From NCBI GenBank assembly GCA_963829965.1, contig CAWHLK010000024.1, positions 3,307-67,306 on the forward strand: 64,000 nucleotides of DNA. Reading direction: 5' to 3'. A model generated the notes under the pieces. It had not been told where the DNA came from, made no database searches, and was given only the letters and a program-made list of their open reading frames with translations. Source of the DNA: DASXZH01 sp963829965 (GTDB taxonomy: Bacteria > Armatimonadota > Fimbriimonadia > Fimbriimonadales > Fimbriimonadaceae). The translations under genes were made by a program, and so were the position numbers. Below are positions 55,259 to 64,000 of this stretch, piece by piece (the first letter of the stretch is position 1; each line of letters opens with the position of its first letter).

Positions 55259-56567
55259 ATGCAGGAAGTGAACGTGGGCATTGTCGGCCTGGGCAACGTC
55301 GGCTCGGGCACGCTTGCCATCCTGGCGGAAAACGCCGAACAGATCGCGCTGAAGCTCGGGTTCCGGCTGAAAGTGGCGGCGGTCTGCAGCCGCTCGGTGA
55401 GCGGCCAAGTCCATTCCGGCAATCGCTCGGCCCGGTTTTCCGGACCGCCGACTGGCGCGAAGTAGTGGCGCATCCCGAAGTGGATATCGTGGCGGAACTG
55501 GTGGGCGGCACCACCGTCGCCGCCGAGATCGTGAATGCGGCCATCGCCAATCGAAAATCCGTGGTGACCGCCAACAAGGAACTGATGGCCGCGTGCGGGC
55601 CGGAGATCTGGGACCGCGCCATTCACGCCGGCATCAATGTCGCCATGGAGGCCAGCGTGGCCGGCGGCATTCCCATCCATGCGGTGCTGCGCGAGGGCAT
55701 CTCGGGCGACCGCATCACGGCCCTCTACGGCATCCTGAACGGCACCTGCAACTACATCCTCACGGAGATGGAAAAGCGCGGCGCGCCGCTCGAAACGGTG
55801 CTGGCGGAGGCGCAGCAACTGGGCTATGCGGAAGCCGATCCCAGCGCCGATATCGACGGCATCGACGCGCGCTCCAAACTGGCGATCCTGGCGGCCCTGG
55901 CATTCGGCGAAAAGATCACGCCGTCCGATATTTTCATGGAGGGCATTCGCCGCATCTCGCCGCTCGATTTCCGTTACGCGCACCAGTTGGGGCACACCAT
56001 CCGGCTGATCTGCGCGGCGCGCCAGACGCCGGAGGGGCTGATTCTGTCCGTGCGCCCGGCGCTGATTCCCGCAGACCACCATTCTGGCGGGCGTGCAGGG
56101 CGCCTACAACGCGGTTTGGGTGAAGGGCGCTTACGGCGAGGACACGTTCTATTACGGGCGCGGCGCGGGTCGCTGCCCACCGGCGTCGCGGTGGTCAGCG
56201 ACCTGATGCGCGTGGCGCGCGAAATTCGCAGCGGCAGCCCGGAGCGCGTCTCTCCCTTCGCGCACGAGCGGCTGGGCGAGTATACAGCCCGTGTCGGTGG
56301 TCTTGCAAACGCGCGCCTATTATCTGCGCTTCCGGGTCAAAGACCGGCCGGGCATCCTGGCCGGGCTGTCGGGCATCCTGGCGGCGAAACACATCAGCCT
56401 GGAAGCCGTCCTGCAGTTGCCGCACCGGAACCAAGCGCGATCTGCCGTTCGTCATCACCGTCGAACCCACCTACGAACACGCGATTCGCGAGGCCGTCGC
56501 GCAGATGGCCCAGCTCGACTTCCTGCTGGAACCGCCGCTGGCCTTGCCCATGGAGACCGCCCTATGA
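55259..56567 (+). CDS. hom: homoserine dehydrogenase (several frameshifts)
   Basis: NADP-dependent reduction of aspartate semialdehyde to homoserine. MQEVNVGIVGLGNVGSGTLAIL (Rossmann fold) starts at 55259. The frame breaks at about 55430 and continues DIVAELVGGTTVAAEIV, VTANKELMA, EASVAGGIPIHAVLREG, ILNGTCNYILTEM, GYAEADPSADIDGIDARSKLAILA. More breaks occur near 56080, 56160 and 56290, and the ACT domain (AYYLRFRVKDRPGILAGLSGILA) follows, broken again at about 56425. At least four indels in 1.3 kb indicate poor sequence quality in this segment. Confidence 0.85.
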
Positions 56568-56570
56568 GAG

Positions 56571-57236
56571 ATGAAGCCGATCGTCGTACTAGTTTTGTCC
56601 TGCCCGGCCCTCTGGGCCCAGGTGGCCGCCGAAGCCAACACGCGCTACCAGACCGCCGAAGGCCGCAAAGCGGTGGCAGCGGGCTTGGCCAGCCCCGGAC
56701 GCGATGCCACCGAACGGCCTCAGGAATTGGTCGATTCCATGGCCCTCAAGCCAGGCATGACCGTGGCGGACATCGGAACAGGCGTGGGCTACATGCTTCC
56801 GTATCTCAGCCGTGCCGTCGGGCCGGCGGGACATGTGGTGGCCGAAGACATTTTCGCCGATTTCCTGGATGCCGCCCGCAAGCATGCCCGGGAGGACCAC
56901 CTCGCCAATGTGTCGTTGGTCAAGGGCACCGAGGCCGATCCGCATCTGGCGGACGACAGCGTCGATGTCATCCTGGCGCTCGACTCGTACCATCACTACA
57001 ACTATCCCGAAAAGATGTTGGCGGCCTTCTCCCAGGCCCTGCGCGACGGCGGACGGCTGATCATCGTCGAATACTACAAGCGCCCCAATGCTATGAAAGG
57101 CGGCGATGCCGTGAAGCACATTCGGCTCGACGAACCCGACCTGGTCCGCGAGGTCGAGAAGAACGGCTTCCGCAAGATCTCCGAACACGAGCACATCAAG
57201 GACAGCCAGTACATGGCCGTCTTCGTCAGGCGGTAA
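56571..57236 (+). CDS. class I SAM-dependent methyltransferase with signal peptide
   Basis: 221 residues. Start MKPIVVLVLSCPALWAQ looks like a signal peptide, unusual for a SAM enzyme. SAM motif I VADIGTGVGYMLPYL, then DIFADFLDAA, ILALDSYHHYNYPEKMLAAFSQAL and LIIVEYYKR. Lies 3 bases after hom. Substrate unknown. Confidence 0.82.
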   Translation: MKPIVVLVLSCPALWAQVAAEANTRYQTAEGRKAVAAGLASPGRDATERPQELVDSMALKPGMTVADIGTGVGYMLPYLSRAVGPAGHVVAEDIFADFLDAARKHAREDHLANVSLVKGTEADPHLADDSVDVILALDSYHHYNYPEKMLAAFSQALRDGGRLIIVEYYKRPNAMKGGDAVKHIRLDEPDLVREVEKNGFRKISEHEHIKDSQYMAVFVRR

Positions 57237-57238
57237 CT

Positions 57239-57747
57239 TTAGCGGGCCGCCAGGTCCTGCAGGAAGATGGCGCGCGCCTGTTTGTACTCTTCGGGCAGCA
57301 TCGGTCCCAGTTTGGCGCTCTGGCCGGCGGACTCGGCTTCCTCCGCGAAGGTGACCGCCAACGACTGAAAAGCCAGCAAGCAAACCTCTACCAAATCGTT
57401 GCCATACGATTCCGCAGCGTCGATCACGCGGTTGGCATTCTCCAGAATGCCTTCCGCTGTCCGCACCCGGGCGGCTGTCTCCGCGACGATCCCCGGATAC
57501 CGGGTGAGCGTGACATGCGGTCCAAAGGCGGCGGCCACGGTTGCCCAGCGGTCCAGCACCGTCAGGGCGCCATAGCGGTGGCGGTCGAGCGACATCTCGT
57601 AAGCAAACGCCGCTCCCTTCCGGATCCAGTCAGTTTCCTCAGGAACATCGCGGCGGAATTCAACTCACCGGTGAGGCTGTCGACGAACGCGCTCACGCAT
57701 CCCAGGAATTGGTGTTCGGTGAGATTGGTGTAACGGGTGATTTGCAC
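57239..57747 (-). CDS. hypothetical protein (one frameshift)
   Basis: About 168 residues if joined: MQITRYTNLTEHQFLGCVSAFVDSL... then, after a shift at about 57610, MSLDRHRYGALTVLDRWATVAAAFGPHV... to FLQDLAAR. Helical. No family recognised. It lies just behind the small gene at 57753 on the same strand. Confidence 0.5.
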
Positions 57748-57752
57748 GGCGA

Positions 57753-58031
57753 TCAGGCGCTGTGGTCGCCCAGCGCGCGCTCGATTTCCGGCGGCTCCAG
57801 TTTCTCGCCGCTGTTCAGGCGCTCCAGGCAGGATTCGATGATCTGCTTGGCTTCGTCCTTGCGGTAGTTTTTGATGAAACCGTCGTAATAGTGCTCGCCG
57901 TTCAGGGCGTGGTTGATCTCGGTTTCCTTGTTGTGGTCTTGCAATTCGGTGAAGTAGACAACCCGATATTTGCCGGAATACTGCGTTTCCCGGTAGATCT
58001 CGAACATCACTTTGTCGGACTCAAAAGCCAT
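57753..58031 (-). CDS. small hypothetical protein
   Basis: 92 residues: MAFESDKVMFEIYRETQYSGKYRVVYFTEL... to ERALGDHSA. Alpha/beta, charged. No family recognised. Precedes the frameshifted gene by 5 bases. Confidence 0.55.
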   Translation of the reverse strand: MAFESDKVMFEIYRETQYSGKYRVVYFTELQDHNKETEINHALNGEHYYDGFIKNYRKDEAKQIIESCLERLNSGEKLEPPEIERALGDHSA

Positions 58032-58388
58032 ATCTAAAGTTAACCAGGCAGCGTATTCTTCAGCCTTGGAAACTGCCCCCTCCGCTCTACTGTACCAAAC
58101 CGCCGAACCGGCCGGCTTGCAACCTCCCGACGAAAAGGCAGTTAGGCCGCACCTGTCTCTATTTTCAACACTTTACAACGAAAGGTTAACAGTTAACCCA
58201 ACTTATCCATTGAGAAGATTGATTCAGACATTTGGGAGGTGGTTTTGTATCAGAAGAGGCTGCGCTATGTAGCGGAATTTATGCCGGTTGCGGGTGGATT
58301 AATTTCCTTGCAGGAACGAGCGAAAACTGCTCAGATGGGAGTTTCCACTACAGCCTGATGGTTCCAGCCCACGCAGACGATAAGGGTA
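58032..58388. other. leader region of the glycosidase-like gene, no gene seen
   Basis: 357 bases. An open frame crosses it but has no similarity. The last 120 bases contain GGAAC/GGTTCC and GAGC/GCTC pairings that could be a structured leader; no known riboswitch recognised. Confidence 0.4.
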
Positions 58389-59828
58389 ATGAGACGAAGA
58401 AACAGTCTGAGGCACTTACTTAGAGCCGGCAGTTATCTCTTGGCCATTGTGGGAGTGTTGTGTGTCTTCCCGTCGATTGTGACTGCGCAAGCTCCTCCGG
58501 TACCGACTTCCTATCAGGATCTCTACACCGAACTCGACAACTACCTGATTAACTTCAACGCCACCTTGCCGCCGGCTCTCAGTCCGCCGTATCCAGCGCT
58601 GATGTCCGGCGCCTTGATGTCCGCCAACGGCAATGTCGGCCCCGGAATGATCGGGAGCCTTACCAGTCCCACCAGCGCGACGCTCTCGACCTCCAGCGGC
58701 ACCCAATTGCAGCTCAATGCCCTGAAGGCCATGGGAGTGCAAGCCATCACCGTCGAGGTCGGCTTCCCCATACTCTACCAGCCGTTCCTCACGAGTCAGG
58801 GACAGACTTATTCCTACTTTGTGAATTACTACACGGCCGTGGCCAACGCAATCCACGCCGCGGGTTTGAAGTTGATCGTCGAGAACGACACGCTGCTGGT
58901 CGGCGACGACCTTGCGGGCTGGGATGTCGCGCCCTTCTATGCGACTCTGAATTGGACTCAGTATCAGCAGGCACGAGCCGCCATGGCAGTCACGGTGGCC
59001 CAGGTGATGCAGCCCGACTATCTGGTCGTCATAGAAGAGCCTGACACGGAAGCCGCCAATACCCGTCAGACCAATGTCAATACCTCCAGCGGCGACACGG
59101 CCATGCTCGGTCAGATCCTCACCGCCCTGCAGACCGCCGGAGTGACCAACGTGAAAGTGGGGGCCGGTGTGGGCAGTTGGCTGTCGAGCTACCAGAGTTT
59201 CATCTCAGGATTCCTCACCCAGCCGATCGATTTTATCGATTTTCACATTTACCCCATCAATGACAGCTTCCTGCCTAACGCAATGCAGATTGTCGCTATG
59301 GCCACCGCGGCAGGAAAACCCGTCAGTATGACCGAAGCCTGGATGCACAAAGAGCGTGACACCGAAGTGAACGTCTTGTCGGCCGATCAAGTCAGGGCTC
59401 GCGATCCTTTTAGCTTCTGGGCCCCTCTCGATGCCTATTTTTTGCAGTCCATGCAGAACCTGGCCGCGACAACTCAGATGGTGTTCTTCGATACCTTCGG
59501 AACCGATTATTTCTTTGCCTATCTTCCCTACAGTGACGCACTCGACAGTTCACCACCCGCCGTGGTCCAGAGCCAGGAGAACGCGGCCCTCCAGCTAGCC
59601 AACCAGACTGCCGGCTTCACCAGCACGGGAATCAGCTACTACAACTCGATCGTCATCCCGGCCGATACCATGGCTCCGACGGCCCCCACAGGAGTGAGCG
59701 CCGTATCCGGAAATCCCACGAGCGCGAATGTCGCCTTTAATTTTGCCACCGACAACATTGGTGTGGCAGGCTACAACGTCTACCGGGCGCTACCGGGTGG
59801 CAACCCCGCACTCGCGGGCACCACGGCT
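58389..59828 (+). CDS. exported glycoside-hydrolase-like (TIM-barrel) protein with Fn3 start, 3' end missing
   Basis: About 480 residues are visible. Signal peptide (LLRAGSYLLAIVGVLCVFPSIVTAQ). The body has TIM-barrel features: LNALKAMGVQAITVEVGFP, DYLVVIEEPDTEA (acid candidate), DFIDFHIYPIN and MTEAWMHKE (second Glu candidate), which fits a retaining glycosidase pattern, but no family is assigned. After TMAPTAPTGVSAVSG an Fn3-like domain begins and is cut at about 59828 where serS sequence starts. Confidence 0.6.
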
Positions 59829-59833
59829 TTTAA

Positions 59834-61072
59834 GCCAATGGCAAGAACCGCAACGCCACGGCCGATGTTGATCGCTTCGTCGCGCTGGAAACCGAGCGGA
59901 GGTCGCTGCAATCGCAATTGGACGAGACCAATCGCAAGGCCAACGAGAAGGCCCGCTCCATCGGCAAGGCGCCGCCGGCCGAGCGCGACGCGCTCAAGGA
60001 AGAGGGCCGCCGCATTCGCGACGAGGCGGCTGCCATCCAGCAGCGGCTCGACCAGATCGCGGCCGAGTCGGACGCGATCGTGCGGACGATCCCCAACCTC
60101 TCGCACCCGGCCGCCCCTGTGGGAGTCGACGACAAGGCGAACCTCGAAATCTCCCGCGGCAAGACGCCCATTCCGCAGTTCGATTTCAAGCCGCTCGACC
60201 ACGTCGAGCTGGCGGAGAAGCTCGACCTGATCGACTTCGAGGGCGGGGCCCGCGTGGCGGGGCACGGCTTCTACTTCCTCAAAAACGACGTCGTGCTGCT
60301 CGACCTGGCCCTGCAGCGCTATGCCCTGGACGTGCTCCTGAAGGAAGGTTTCACGCCCTTGACCACGCCCGACCTGGCCCGCAACGAGGTCCTGCAGGGG
60401 ATCGGCTTCATTCCCCGCGGGCCGGAGACGCAGATCTACAGCATCGAGCAGAGCGACCTGAGCCTGGTGGCGACGGCCGAGATCACGCTGGGAGGGCTTT
60501 TCTCCGGCCAGACCGTCGATGCCGAAGACCTGCCGTTGAAGCTCTGCGGCATCAGCCATTGCTTCCGCACGGAGGCGGGGGCCGCGGGCAAGGCCTCGCG
60601 AGGGCTGTATCGCGTCCACCAGTTCACCAAGGTGGAGATGTTCGCCTACACGCTCCCCGGCGAGAGCGACGACATGCTCGAATACCTGCGGGACATGGAA
60701 TGCCGCATCTTCGACGGCCTGGGCGTGCCCTATCGCGTGGTTGATACGGCCACTGGCGACCTGGGCGGGCCAGCCTATCGCAAGTTCGACCTGGAGGCCT
60801 GGATGCCCGGCCGGGGCGAGTTCGGCGAGGTCACCAGCACCTCGAACTGCACCGACTACCAATCGCGGCGGCTGAACATCCGCTATCGCGTCAAGGGCGA
60901 GAAGGGGACGCGGCTGGTCCACACGCTCAACGGCACCGCGATTGCCATCAGCCGCGGTATTATCGCCGTGATGGAGAACTACCAGCAGGCCGACGGCTCG
61001 ATCGTGGTGCCCGAGGTCCTGAGGGCCTGGATGGGGAAGGAGCGGATCGAGGCGAAAAAGGCGACGAACTAA
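59834..61072 (+). CDS. serS: seryl-tRNA synthetase, N-terminus missing
   Basis: The frame begins with NGKNRNATADVDRFVALETERRSLQ, which corresponds to about residue 20 of normal SerS; the first about 18 residues (the MLD-x-K-x-I strand) are absent. The antiparallel coiled-coil arm follows, then the class II core: motif 2 CFRTEAGAAGKASRGLYRVHQF and motif 3 NGTAIAISRGIIAVMENYQ. The C-terminus GKERIEAKKATN is complete. Truncated by the join at about 59830. Confidence 0.93.
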   Translation, partial: ANGKNRNATADVDRFVALETERRSLQSQLDETNRKANEKARSIGKAPPAERDALKEEGRRIRDEAAAIQQRLDQIAAESDAIVRTIPNLSHPAAPVGVDDKANLEISRGKTPIPQFDFKPLDHVELAEKLDLIDFEGGARVAGHGFYFLKNDVVLLDLALQRYALDVLLKEGFTPLTTPDLARNEVLQGIGFIPRGPETQIYSIEQSDLSLVATAEITLGGLFSGQTVDAEDLPLKLCGISHCFRTEAGAAGKASRGLYRVHQFTKVEMFAYTLPGESDDMLEYLRDMECRIFDGLGVPYRVVDTATGDLGGPAYRKFDLEAWMPGRGEFGEVTSTSNCTDYQSRRLNIRYRVKGEKGTRLVHTLNGTAIAISRGIIAVMENYQQADGSIVVPEVLRAWMGKERIEAKKATN

Positions 61073-61135
61073 CCATGATGACCTTTCTCTTTTGGAACCT
61101 CAACGGAAAGCGGCTTGAGGCGAGCGCAGCACAAA

Positions 61136-61627
61136 ATGTCACAACCGACTAGGGATTTGTGGCCTGAGGAGATCGCAGTTCCGACGCTCGCGCCACCGGT
61201 CGCGATCCTTCGCGAACAAGCCGAACTTCTCGCGGTCAAGACAAAAGGGCTGGTGGAGGGAGAGGTTACGACCGCAGCAATTCCCCCGATCTCGCCACTC
61301 CACAGAGAAAACGCACTGATTTACAAGAGTTCAGTGGGCGAAGCACACGAAATCCCCAAGGCTATTGCGCCGAAGGAACCGACGCTTGTCCATTCATTCT
61401 ACCTGAGAGTGCCAGCATTGGACAACTATCGATTCCTGTTGTTGACCGTAATGCATGGCCGTGGATACTATCCCCTTTCACTTTCGTATTACATCGACCA
61501 TGTGCATGTGCAGGCGAAATCGGAGCCGGAATTCCTCGAGTTGCTTCGAGATTTCCTCTCGCACGAGAACACGATCCGCTTGATCAAAGAGCTGATGGCT
61601 CAGATACCAGCTAATATGCGATCCTGA
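61136..61627 (+). CDS. hypothetical protein
   Basis: 163 residues: MSQPTRDLWPEEIAVPTLAPPV... with VHSFYLRVPALDNYRFLLLTVMHG and a C-terminal helical part. Soluble. No family recognised; alone after serS. Confidence 0.55.
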   Translation: MSQPTRDLWPEEIAVPTLAPPVAILREQAELLAVKTKGLVEGEVTTAAIPPISPLHRENALIYKSSVGEAHEIPKAIAPKEPTLVHSFYLRVPALDNYRFLLLTVMHGRGYYPLSLSYYIDHVHVQAKSEPEFLELLRDFLSHENTIRLIKELMAQIPANMRS

Positions 61628-61879
61628 GGACCGCGCCGCGGGACGCTGGGAACATCGTTCCGCCGGTCCGGACTTTCCAACGGTGTGCGGTTGGCCCGAA
61701 TGCGAGAATTGCGGGGCGTCAATGAGTCCAGGGCGGTGCCCTTCGCTTGAAGAACGGCAGGGCCTTCGGCCCGACACTCGCACCGCCTTCCATTGTTGGC
61801 TGCGCCCACTTGACTTTCCCGCGTTCGATCGACCATCATACTACTTATCGGTTGATCCCACTCACATTGGAGGTCTGCC

Positions 61880-62964
61880 ATGAACGCGACACGTGCAAAA
61901 CGCGGCTTTACGATGGTCGAGATGGTAGTAGTGATTGCCATCCTGGCGGTCGTGCTGGTGCTCCTCTTTCCGGCCATAAGCTCGAACCGCGAGTCCGCAC
62001 GAAGGGCTGCGTGCCTCAGCAATCAAAAGCAGATTGGGCTGGCAATGCAAAACTACGCCGCCACCTTCCATAATTCGTTTCCGCCATCGGCCACTATCCG
62101 CAAGGACACCAAGGAGGTCTGCAACTACAGCTTCCTTGTCAAGCTCCTCTCGTTCATGGACTACGAAACGCTCTATATGCAGTTGCCGCAAAGTGAAGTT
62201 GACTTCGAGCACAACTCAAACCGGTTTCCCGGCGGTAGCACGCAGACCCAGTACTTCGCCCAGGCGATGCATATCCAGATGAAGGAATTTCCGGCCCCGA
62301 TAGCCCCCGGAAGATTCCCCAGGTCAACGGAGGTGCGCAGGCTCAACCACTCGGCATCACCAGCTACAAGGCCATGGGCGACCAGCCGCGACAGCCTGGC
62401 GATCCTTACCAACCCGCAGGCCAACCCGCCCTACGGCATTATGGTGTCAACATCCGGCCCGCGCCGCTTCATCCGGATGGCGCGCTTTACCCGGCCAGCA
62501 CCTACCTGCCCACTTCAAACTTCCATGACGGCCTGTCGCATACGATCTTGACGATCGAAACGGTCGATGAGGCCGCTAGCCGTTGGATGGTCGGCACGGA
62601 GGCCACGCTGGTCGGCCTGCCGCAGAAGAGCTCGCCCACCGGCGATACGCCTCAGGCCCCTTACAACTTCTTTCCGCCGCCCGGCTTTGATAATACCTTC
62701 GGCGCCAACCTGGGCGTTACCAACGCCGGGGTGCGTACTTTCCTCTCCTACGACTTTACCACCGGCGCCGATGCCGGCAAGTACGAGGATCCCGGGTTCT
62801 CGAAGACCGCGCCGGCCTATGGTCCATCGTCGGGGCACCCGGGCATCGTGAACTGCGGCATGGCCGACGGCTCGGTCCAGTCGCTCTCCAAGCAGATCGA
62901 CGCCGCAGCCTTCTTCTTCATGATTACGAAAAACGGCAGCGACCCGTTCATGCCGGGGAATTAG
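61880..62964 (+). CDS. DUF1559 prepilin-like exported protein (one frameshift)
   Basis: Typical of Planctomycetes. Prepilin N-terminus KRGFTMVEMVVVIAILAVVLVLLFP (cleavage after Gly, Glu5 present), then ARRAACLSNQKQIGLAMQNY. The frame shifts at about 62300 and continues SPRKIPQVNGG... FHDGLSHTILTIETVDEA... to the C-terminal H-x-G-x-N-C-GMADGSVQSLS motif (family version of H-x9-DG). Ends DPFMPGN at 62964. Confidence 0.85.
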
Positions 62965-63066
62965 CGATTTGGAGCGCGGCGAGGTGGAAAATTGCGCGGT
63001 TCGGTCCGCATGCCCGGCAATTCGCCGTTGGACGACTGGGGACGGCTGGGCCTTCGGCCCGAGGCC

Positions 63067-64000
63067 TCACCCTTCCGCGCCGAAATCGGCCTGGTAGGCC
63101 GCGGCCAGCCGCGTGCCCCAGTCGTTCAGGGCCTTCAACCGGCCGGTGAAAAATCGCAAGACGGGCGGCTCGTGGATGAACTTCAGCCCCTCGATCAGCT
63201 CGCGGTGGGCCAGCAGCCACGCCACGCGGTCCGTGACATAGTCCATGTGCGAGACGCGTGTAGACCCGCCGCGGCACGGCCAGCCGGCAGAGTCGACATC
63301 CGAGGGGCACGTCGTTGCCCTGGGCGTCGCGGTCCATCGAGATCGAGCCGCGTTCCATGCCGCGGGCCCCGCTGATGAGATAAATGGCCGCGCGTCAGGG
63401 CCCCGGCCGGATAGGCCGACTGCGGCACGTGGGGAATGAACTTCATGGCATCGACGTGCCCCGCCAGGCCGCCCGGCGGCGTCACGGCGGGGATGCCCCG
63501 CTTGACCACTCGGTCAACGAAATAGGCGATCAGGTCGGCCGAGCTGCTGGCCACTTCCCAGATCGGTCATCTCCCGCAGACCGACCGCCATGGCCTCGAT
63601 CTCCTTCGACGACATGCCGCCGTAGGTGATAAAGCCCCCGTAGACCGGCAGCCAGGCCTTCAGCGATTCGAATACTTGGGGTTGTTCGTGGCGATCAGGC
63701 CGCCGCGGACACAGGTACTCTTGCGGCCGGACAGATAGATCAAATCGTCCAGGTTCATCATCTCGCGTGATTTCCCGCACGGAGCAATTCGCATAGCCCT
63801 TTCTCGTTGCGCTTGATGAAATAGGCGTTCTCGGAGATCAGGCTGCAATCGATGATCATCGGAATGCCATGCTACAAGTAGGCCGAGCTTCTGGGCCTCG
63901 CGGAGGTTGGCCATCGAGAAGGGCTGCCCTCCGATCAGGTTCGTGGTGGCCTCCATGCGGATGAAGGAAATGTGCTCGCGGCCGTACTGGGCGATGACCG
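63067..64000 (-). CDS. tryptophanase-like beta-eliminating lyase, C-terminal part, several frameshifts
   Basis: Runs off the right edge (5' part outside). Readable pieces: RMEATTNLIGGQPFSMANLREAQKLG, REMMNLDDLIYLSGRKSTCVRGGLIATN (PLP-binding region follows the S-G-K/R-K motif), VYGGFITYGGMSSKEIEAMAVGLREM, VDRVVKRGIPAVTPPGGLAGHVDAMKFIP and HLISGARGMERGSISMDRD. Order and motifs match tryptophanase (TnaA) or tyrosine phenol-lyase; they cannot be separated here. At least four indels. Confidence 0.75.

Noticed and set aside
54691..56082. Long open frame on the minus strand through hom
   Set aside because: It is the reverse shadow of GC-rich homoserine dehydrogenase joined to Ig-repeat sequence; only the part 55058-55174 is a plausible coding start.
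59780..60922. 380-codon minus-strand open frame opposite serS
   Set aside because: Shadow of the GC-rich seryl-tRNA synthetase gene, with no family features.

Overview
The window looks like a metagenomic contig made of three unrelated pieces. Bases 1 to about 55,058 form one coherent bacterial chromosome segment. It is diderm, with an OprB-type porin, many signal peptides and hybrid histidine kinases, and it has moderate GC. The gene content makes me think of Armatimonadota (Fimbriimonadia-like), but that is an impression and not a proof. From about 55,058 to 59,830 the sequence changes to GC-rich DNA with acidobacterial-style genes (homoserine dehydrogenase, a secreted methyltransferase, a DFSGTW-type exported protein start). 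From about 59,830 to the end it is planctomycete-like (SerS, a DUF1559 prepilin-like protein, a tryptophanase-like lyase). Both changes fall inside coding sequences and truncate a gene on each side, so I read them as assembly joins and not as transfers.

Layout of the main segment: a sulfotransferase tail and two thioredoxin-fold exported proteins (0-3.1 kb); tRNA-Thr; bcp-panB-panC (3.5-5.8 kb); PhzF-like, CBS, mtnP and DprA-like genes and tRNA-Ser (6-9 kb); the conserved SRP RNA-dnaX-ybaB-recR block (9.8-12.5 kb); an ABC-2 exporter operon (12.5-15.8 kb); a membrane glycosyltransferase-like gene; two hybrid histidine kinases around a broken polysaccharide deacetylase gene (18-24.3 kb); a livF-like ATPase, rimI and tsaD (25-27.4 kb); a BI-1-like membrane protein, acylphosphatase, FadN-type beta-oxidation enzyme and D-aminopeptidase (27.4-31.6 kb); rph-rdgB; and tRNA-Leu(CAG).

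The tRNA-Leu gene is followed by a 5.1-kb island flanked by perfect 66-bp direct repeats of the tRNA 3' part (33,993-34,058 and 39,094-39,159). No integrase is visible. The island carries an AraC-type regulator and a predicted HELAH metallopeptidase fused to a short Rhs-core-end cassette with a cysteine-rich tail. A second copy of that cassette sits behind an unrelated exported protein. After the island come a UvrA-like ABC protein, an arsR-SRPBCC-DUF1801 operon, a ClC channel divergent from a marR gene, and an exported TlpA-like protein.

The TlpA-like gene has an in-frame UGA exactly where the first Cys of CxxC is expected (W-UGA-P-S-C). A well-formed SECIS-like hairpin follows 14 bases downstream, so it is a strong selenoprotein candidate. 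Next come an Nramp gene remnant with a heavily structured leader, an OprB-family porin and two large RCC1/Ig-like repeat proteins.

Many genes carry single frameshifts, including the normally essential tsaD. The contig therefore probably has residual indel errors, and most 'pseudogenes' here should be read with that in mind.
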